From Opitutales bacterium (GTDB lineage Bacteria; Verrucomicrobiota; Verrucomicrobiia; Opitutales; Opitutaceae), in assembly GCA_021772595.1 (NCBI GenBank), contig JAJFLS010000634.1, positions 1-18,385 of the forward strand: 18,385 bases of DNA, read 5' to 3'. Each line of letters begins with the position of its first letter. Position 1 is the stretch's first letter. Positions 14,801 through 18,385 of the stretch are shown here, one piece after another. Below the pieces are notes generated by a model, which worked only from the letters and a program-made list of their open reading frames with translations, was not told where the DNA came from and did not search any database. Position numbers and translations under genes: made by a program.

Positions 14801-16399
14801 CTCCGCTGTAGCGTTCCGGGAGTTACGCTGATTTCGCCGCCGCCGCATCACGACATCTATTCGATCGAGGATCTCGCCCAGCTCATTTTCGATCTGAAAG
14901 AGGTCAATCCGCGGGCGAAGGTCTGCGTAAAGCTGGTCTCCAGCTCAGGCGTTGGCACAGTCGCCGCCGGGGTCGCCAAGGCGTACGCCGATGTCATTCT
15001 AATTTCTGGACACGACGGCGGCACGGGCGCTTCGCCGCTTTCCTCCGTCAAGCACGCCGGATCGTCTTGGGAAATCGGCTTGGCGGAAACGCATCAGGTT
15101 CTCATGATGAACGGTCTCCGCAATCGCGTCACGCTTCGCACCGACGGCGGCATGAAGACCGGCCGCGACATCATCATCGCCGCGATTCTCGGAGCGGAAG
15201 AGTATAACTTCGGCACCGCCGCGATGATCGCCGCCAGCTGCGCGATGTTCCGTGTTTGCCATTTGAATACATGTCCCGTTGGAGTCGCGACGCAACGCGA
15301 AGACTTACGCGCGAAGTACAAAGGCACGCCGGACAATGTCATCAATTTCTTCAACGCGGTTGCCGAAGACGTGAGAGCCTACATGGCCAAGCTTGGATTT
15401 CGCAAGCTGAACGATCTTATCGGACGCGTCGATCTGCTTGAGCAAATCGACGATCCCGAGAATCCGAAAACGCGCATGGTGAACCTGAGCGGGCTTCTTC
15501 ACGATCCCGATCCTTCCGGCGAATCTCCACGCATCCACACGCGCTCGCGCAACGAACGCCTCGGCTTCGAAGGCGGGATCGACGGGACAATCATTCAGGA
15601 ATCGAAGGACGTCATTTCCGGCCGCGTCGCCTCGTTTAGAGGCAAGTACACCGTAGGCAATACGGATCGTTGCATCGGCACTCACTTGTCAGGAGAAGTC
15701 GCATACATCCGCGGAAGCAACCATCTGCCTCCCGCGTCGATTGATCTCAAATTTATGGGCACGGCCGGGCAGAGTTTCGGCACTTTCCTCACGCCCGGCA
15801 TTCGTATGCATCTCTTTGGAGAAGCGAACGACTACGTCGGCAAGGGCATGAGTGGCGGCGAAATCGTCATTCGCCCGGCAGTCGAAGAGACCTATGTCTG
15901 GAAGGACAACACGATCGCCGGCAACACGTGCTTGTACGGCGCGACTGGGGGACACCTTTTCGCGGCAGGGAGAGCAGGGGAGCGCTTTGGCGTTCGCAAT
16001 AGCGGAGCCGTCGCGGTCGTCGAAGGCCTCGGCGACCACGCCTGCGAATATATGACTGGCGGACTCGTCGTTTCGCTCGGCAAGACCGGCACTAACTTTG
16101 GTGCCGGGATGAGCGGTGGGCTCGCATTCGTCTACGACGAAGCCAACGAGTTTGACGGACTATTCAATCATGCGATGGTCGGCATCGAACGGCTGAGCGA
16201 AAGTGCGGAAGTCGATGCTCTCAAGAAGGTTATCGAAGCTCACGCGGCAGCGACCGAAAGTCCTTACGCCGCAGGGCTACTGGCGAATTGGCAGGAAACT
16301 GTTAGCAAATTCTGGAAAGTCGCTCCCCGTCCATCCACGCCCGAAACGCCGAAGAGCGTCCTGAAACTGGAAGAGCTTAATATTCCCGCTTACACTTAG
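11870..16399 (+). CDS. gltB: Glutamate synthase large (alpha) subunit
   Basis: GltB makes glutamate from glutamine and 2-oxoglutarate. It has 1509 residues, as expected. From the ATG at 11870 a short propeptide ends before Cys19 in HDACGVGF, the class II amidotransferase nucleophile; an upstream in-frame start (11807) would add 21 unlike residues. The amidase domain (about 19-420) has HQRYSTNTFP and AHNGEINTIRGN. The FMN synthase domain (about 870-1200) has GKSNSGEGGED, GAKPGEGGQLPG and SPPPHHDIYSIEDLAQLI. Three cysteines for a [3Fe-4S] cluster are at 1124, 1130 and 1135 (C-x5-C-x4-C). A glycine-rich beta-helix domain closes the protein. The stretch after GEGGED is short and lacks the insert of ferredoxin-dependent enzymes, so a GltD partner is likely; none is adjacent. 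Confidence 0.97.
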   Translation: MNKIKASPLYKKEYEHDACGVGFLANINGVKSHGLLKKTIQALKNLAHRGAIDADAITGDGAGILTQIPYKLFREHLEEKGKHLYSNDDLGVGVIFLPKDDEYAQAHIKKIVEDAIKGEGLSVLGWRDVPVDDHCLGIKAKETQPRIVQVLIAKTDDLDVTAYERKLLLAQKVSERRAMDEEIEDFYICSFSNRTIIYKGMLNSPQMRPYFKDLKNEKYETAFAIFHQRYSTNTFPFWHLAQPFRMMAHNGEINTIRGNRNLMRARERSNIHGIWGDRFSDLRPIIQPDLSDSASFDNALQLITLGGRSAMQSAMMMMPPAWEVNDHLSEELRGFYEYHACMLEPWDGPAAIAFTDGRYVAASLDRNGLRPARYKIYDDGTVLLASELGLIDETDMKTVRSGRLGPGKMIAIDLEEKRFLENDEIKEAIGSDPKFKKWCQEHLTDIHEFSENSSIQQAKTEDEDLRQQLAFGYDKDEFDVILKPMAETGMEANGSMGDDTPLAFISRRPRLLYTYFKQLFAQVTNPPIDSIRERSVMSIDMFLGGRLGLFEELPQTAGFVKSNSPILFNNELDSLFDVGCMKDRVVRLDVTYDAADGAEGLEAAIKALSERAQTTVEQKSAKVLILSDRGVQQDRVAIPMLLAVGDVHQTLVRAGLRLKCDIVAETGEARDVHQIACLLGFGANAVNPYMALAIMKNFADKGELEGIDAAKALANYRGAIEKGLLKIMGKMGISTLFSYCRAQIFEAIGLSQKLVDECFFGTPTPIGGVGYEEIGNEVMARHNSAYGEEEAALASAGYYKVVRKGGEFHGWNPKVVGGMNRFLKKGNPEDFQKYKNESDNHQPYAIKDLLQIKFPEESGIHLDKVESIEDIRKRFTTAAMSLGALSPECHETLAIAMNRIGGKSNSGEGGEDPRRYSLLENGDNASSAIKQVASGRFGVTAEYLSTAKEIEIKMAQGAKPGEGGQLPGHKVSPLIARLRCSVPGVTLISPPPHHDIYSIEDLAQLIFDLKEVNPRAKVCVKLVSSSGVGTVAAGVAKAYADVILISGHDGGTGASPLSSVKHAGSSWEIGLAETHQVLMMNGLRNRVTLRTDGGMKTGRDIIIAAILGAEEYNFGTAAMIAASCAMFRVCHLNTCPVGVATQREDLRAKYKGTPDNVINFFNAVAEDVRAYMAKLGFRKLNDLIGRVDLLEQIDDPENPKTRMVNLSGLLHDPDPSGESPRIHTRSRNERLGFEGGIDGTIIQESKDVISGRVASFRGKYTVGNTDRCIGTHLSGEVAYIRGSNHLPPASIDLKFMGTAGQSFGTFLTPGIRMHLFGEANDYVGKGMSGGEIVIRPAVEETYVWKDNTIAGNTCLYGATGGHLFAAGRAGERFGVRNSGAVAVVEGLGDHACEYMTGGLVVSLGKTGTNFGAGMSGGLAFVYDEANEFDGLFNHAMVGIERLSESAEVDALKKVIEAHAAATESPYAAGLLANWQETVSKFWKVAPRPSTPETPKSVLKLEELNIPAYT

Positions 16400-16416
16400 G
16401 TTTTCGAATCCGACAG

Positions 16417-16487
16417 GGTAGGGAGGACCGGCTCAGTCCTCCTCTAGTAGTTGCGCTATTCGGAGGACCGAGCCGGTCCTCCCTACC
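16417..16487. repeat. Nested double palindrome (REP-like) between gltB and uvrC
   Basis: Two 26-base arms (16417-16442 and 16462-16487) are reverse complements with one mismatch (A16435 against C16469), separated by 19 bases. Each arm is itself a palindrome: arm one has GGAGGAC, 7 bases, GTCCTCC; arm two has GGAGGACCG, AGC, CGGTCCTCC. It could fold as one long hairpin or two short ones. It fills the gap between convergent genes, 5 bases from the uvrC stop, so it may stop transcription from both sides, though no T run follows. The layout resembles paired REP elements in opposite orientation. Confidence 0.9.
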
Positions 16488-16492
16488 ATTAC

Positions 16493-17968
16493 CTACCGAT
16501 GGTTCGCATCCAGAAACTCCTTGAGCTTCTTCGCGGTTATCGGGCCGATGCCTTCGACGTTTTGCAGTTGCTCGATAGTTGTGCTTCTGAGCTTCTCAAT
16601 GCTCTTAAACCGGGCCATCAGGAGAGCCCGTTTCTTCGGGCCGAGGCCGGTGAAATCGTCCAGGATACTTTCTCGGATCTTCCGGCTGCGCAGATCGGCG
16701 TTAAAGGTGTTCGCGAAGCGATGGGCCTCGTCTCGCATCCGCTGAAGCAGCTGCAATCCGCCATGGCTTAGCGGGAGGCGCAGCGGCGGTCGCTCGTCGG
16801 GGAAGATAATGGTTTCGTGCTTCTTCGCTAATCCGATGATCGGCGGCGGCTCTAGATCTTGAAGAAGGAAGGACTTAATCGCAGCGCCGACTTGCCCTCG
16901 TCCTCCATCTATTACCACCAGATCGGGGAACGCTCTGTCCTCGCTCGCCATTCTGCGATAACGTCGGCCAACCACTTCCTCCATCGATCGAAAGTCGTCG
17001 TTGCCTTCGAAACTCTTTATTTTGTACCGACGATATTGCTGCTTGTTCGGGCGTCCGTTTTCGAAGTGTACCATCGATGCAACTACGAATGTTCCGGAAA
17101 TATGCGAAATATCGAAGCACTCCATTCGAACTGGCAACGTATTCAGATTTAGGATCTCTTGAAGGCTTTCGAGCTCTTTCGAAAGGTCGGACTTTGAAGC
17201 GATCTCCCGCTCGAATTTGCGCGTCTTTTTCAATGATGCTTCGAGAGCGAAGACAATGTCGCGCAGTTCGGCCGCTTTCTCGAAGTTCTTCTTCTCCGAC
17301 TCCGTCGCCATCTTTTCTTTCAGATCGGCGAGCCATTCTCTCGATTTTCCTTCAAGAAAGGCGCACGCCTGCTCCACACGCTGCAAGTACTTCTCGCGCG
17401 TAGTGACGTTCTCGGATCCATAGAGCTCCGAGCGCACGTCTTCGTACAGCCGAAAGCGTCCGTCTCCTAGTGCCTTCGGATTCGAATCGCTCAGCAGCAC
17501 ACCGAACTGCCGACGCATCTCCGCGAGGGTCTTGCGGATATGCTGGGCGTGGACGAAGGGTCCGAAATACCGGGCACCGTCCTCTTTTCTGAATCGGGCG
17601 AGCGTGAAGCGCGGCAACTCGCGGGTTCCATCGACCCGGACTAGCAGGAAGCGTTTATCGTCCGTAAAGTCGGTATTGTACTTGGGCCTCCATTTCTTGA
17701 TCAGCTGTCCTTCGAGGAGAAGAGCCTCCGGCTCGGACTTGACCTCCATGATCTCGAAATCGCGGATCATCTCGACCAGAGCTCGGATTTTCGGTTGCCG
17801 CGTAAACGAGCGCGACGGCTGGAAATAGGTGGACACGCGCTTCCTGAGATTCTTCGCTTTGCCCACGTATATCACCGAGCCAAGACGATCCTTCATCAGA
17901 TAAACGCCCGGAGTCGAAGGCAGTCGGCGCACCTTTTCTTTCAAATTACTCGCTCCAGACGTTGGCAT
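16493..17968 (-). CDS. uvrC: Excinuclease ABC subunit C, compact form
   Basis: UvrC makes the two cuts around a lesion in nucleotide excision repair after UvrAB loading. The protein has 491 residues against about 610 in E. coli. The GIY-YIG nuclease (3' cut) is at about 15-100, with TPGVYLMKD, VIYVGKAKNLRKRVSTYF and SEPEALLLE. The UvrB-binding helix pair is near 217-247 (EKKNFEKAAELRD). The RNase H-like nuclease (5' cut) starts with MECFDISHISG at about 282 and has VVIDGGRGQ and RDEAHRFA. Tandem helix-hairpin-helix motifs (FTGLGPKKRALL, VEGIGPITAKKL) end it. The four-cysteine segment is absent, and so are about 100 residues before the RNase H domain. I chose the ATG at 17968; a TTG lies three codons upstream. 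It is divergent from cinA. Confidence 0.95.
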   Translation of the reverse strand: MPTSGASNLKEKVRRLPSTPGVYLMKDRLGSVIYVGKAKNLRKRVSTYFQPSRSFTRQPKIRALVEMIRDFEIMEVKSEPEALLLEGQLIKKWRPKYNTDFTDDKRFLLVRVDGTRELPRFTLARFRKEDGARYFGPFVHAQHIRKTLAEMRRQFGVLLSDSNPKALGDGRFRLYEDVRSELYGSENVTTREKYLQRVEQACAFLEGKSREWLADLKEKMATESEKKNFEKAAELRDIVFALEASLKKTRKFEREIASKSDLSKELESLQEILNLNTLPVRMECFDISHISGTFVVASMVHFENGRPNKQQYRRYKIKSFEGNDDFRSMEEVVGRRYRRMASEDRAFPDLVVIDGGRGQVGAAIKSFLLQDLEPPPIIGLAKKHETIIFPDERPPLRLPLSHGGLQLLQRMRDEAHRFANTFNADLRSRKIRESILDDFTGLGPKKRALLMARFKSIEKLRSTTIEQLQNVEGIGPITAKKLKEFLDANHR

Positions 17969-18037
17969 TTTCCACAAGTTAACCTAAATTTCCATCAAGC
18001 CAAGAGCGCAGCTGAGGCCGCTCCGCGAATTTATTCA

Positions 18038-18385
18038 ATGACGATATCCAAGAAATTCATGCTCATCACCTTGGGCGAAGAGCTCCTGCTGGGGCTCACG
18101 CCGAACGGGCACCTCACATTCGTTGGAGACCAGCTTCGGCGAAGAGGGGTCAACCTCCACAGTAACTACACCATTTCTGATGAAGGCGAGGATATCGACG
18201 AGCAGTTTCTCTTCTGCTGGGAACGGGCCGATGTCGTCATCACCACTGGCGGCTTGGGCCCGACCGTGGACGACCGGACGAAAGAAGCCGTCGCCGCGGC
18301 GTTGGGAGAAACGCTCGTTTTCGACGAGGACATTCTCGAAGCGATTAAAGAGCGTTTTCGCCTGATCGGGTTGACGATGACCGAC
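18038..18385 (+). CDS. cinA: CinA-family protein, N-terminal part, cut by window edge
   Basis: This open frame of 116 codons runs to the edge. It starts MTISKKFMLITLGEELLLGLTP, matching the first strand and GTELLLG-like motif of the MoCF/COG1058 domain of CinA, with Glu for the usual Thr. TTGGLGPTVDDRTKEAVAAALG near residues 69-90 is the family's signature loop. Full CinA proteins of about 410 residues carry a C-terminal nicotinamide-mononucleotide amidase domain; only the N-terminal domain, described as an ADP-ribose pyrophosphatase in some members, is visible here. The ATG at 18038 has no Shine-Dalgarno sequence. The 69 bases separating it from the divergent uvrC must hold both promoters. 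Confidence 0.9.
   Translation, partial: MTISKKFMLITLGEELLLGLTPNGHLTFVGDQLRRRGVNLHSNYTISDEGEDIDEQFLFCWERADVVITTGGLGPTVDDRTKEAVAAALGETLVFDEDILEAIKERFRLIGLTMTD

Noticed and set aside
13901..14851. Long minus-strand open frame of 316 codons inside gltB
   Set aside because: It is a shadow of the high-GC gltB coding strand; its translation has no recognisable domain and gltB is intact across it.
17968..17976. DnaA-box-like TTTTCCACA between uvrC and cinA
   Set aside because: It is a single loose match with no cluster or AT-rich unwinding element nearby; it also overlaps the uvrC start. It is not evidence for an origin.

Overview
This 18.4 kb window looks like ordinary chromosomal housekeeping DNA from a moderately GC-rich Gram-negative-type bacterium. 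The protein sequences and the near absence of Shine-Dalgarno sequences suggest a member of the Verrucomicrobiota, perhaps of the Opitutae type. That placement is an inference from general resemblance, not from a database search. No prophage, insertion sequence, CRISPR array, rRNA or tRNA gene was found, and no gene-free stretch exceeds 300 bases.

Layout. Positions 1-3419 (minus strand) hold the first five genes of an F1Fo ATP synthase operon, in the order atpB-atpE-atpF-atpH-atpA; atpA runs off the left edge. A divergent small membrane protein gene (3611-3817, plus) sits upstream of atpB. From 3852 to 11122 everything is on the minus strand. Read in transcription order this is recA with a clean intrinsic terminator, mnmE-mnmG (tRNA wobble uridine modification), a PhoB/PhoR-type two-component pair, and trmB (tRNA m7G46 methyltransferase). 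Divergent from recA, a monothiol-type glutaredoxin (11404-11748) precedes the large subunit of glutamate synthase, gltB (11870-16399). gltB converges on uvrC (16493-17968, minus), with a nested palindromic repeat in the short gap. The 5' end of a cinA-family gene leaves the right edge.

What stands out. (1) A perfect 16-bp palindrome identical to a well-known ParB-binding parS sequence is embedded in frame in mnmG, where it encodes Met-Phe-His-Val-Glu-His in a poorly conserved loop. This suggests that the region is part of the chromosome segregation centromere and lies near the replication origin. (2) UvrC is compact and lacks the four-cysteine iron-sulfur segment as well as about 100 residues before the nuclease domain. 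(3) A REP-like double palindrome lies between gltB and uvrC. (4) A CGWS glutaredoxin neighbours an iron-sulfur GOGAT subunit that has no gltD beside it. (5) The ATP synthase delta subunit is short, and the alpha P-loop carries Gly where Gln is usual.

Together the genes serve energy conservation, nitrogen assimilation, tRNA modification, DNA repair and recombination, and phosphate-type signalling. I did not see a cluster that looks like a wholly new multi-gene system.
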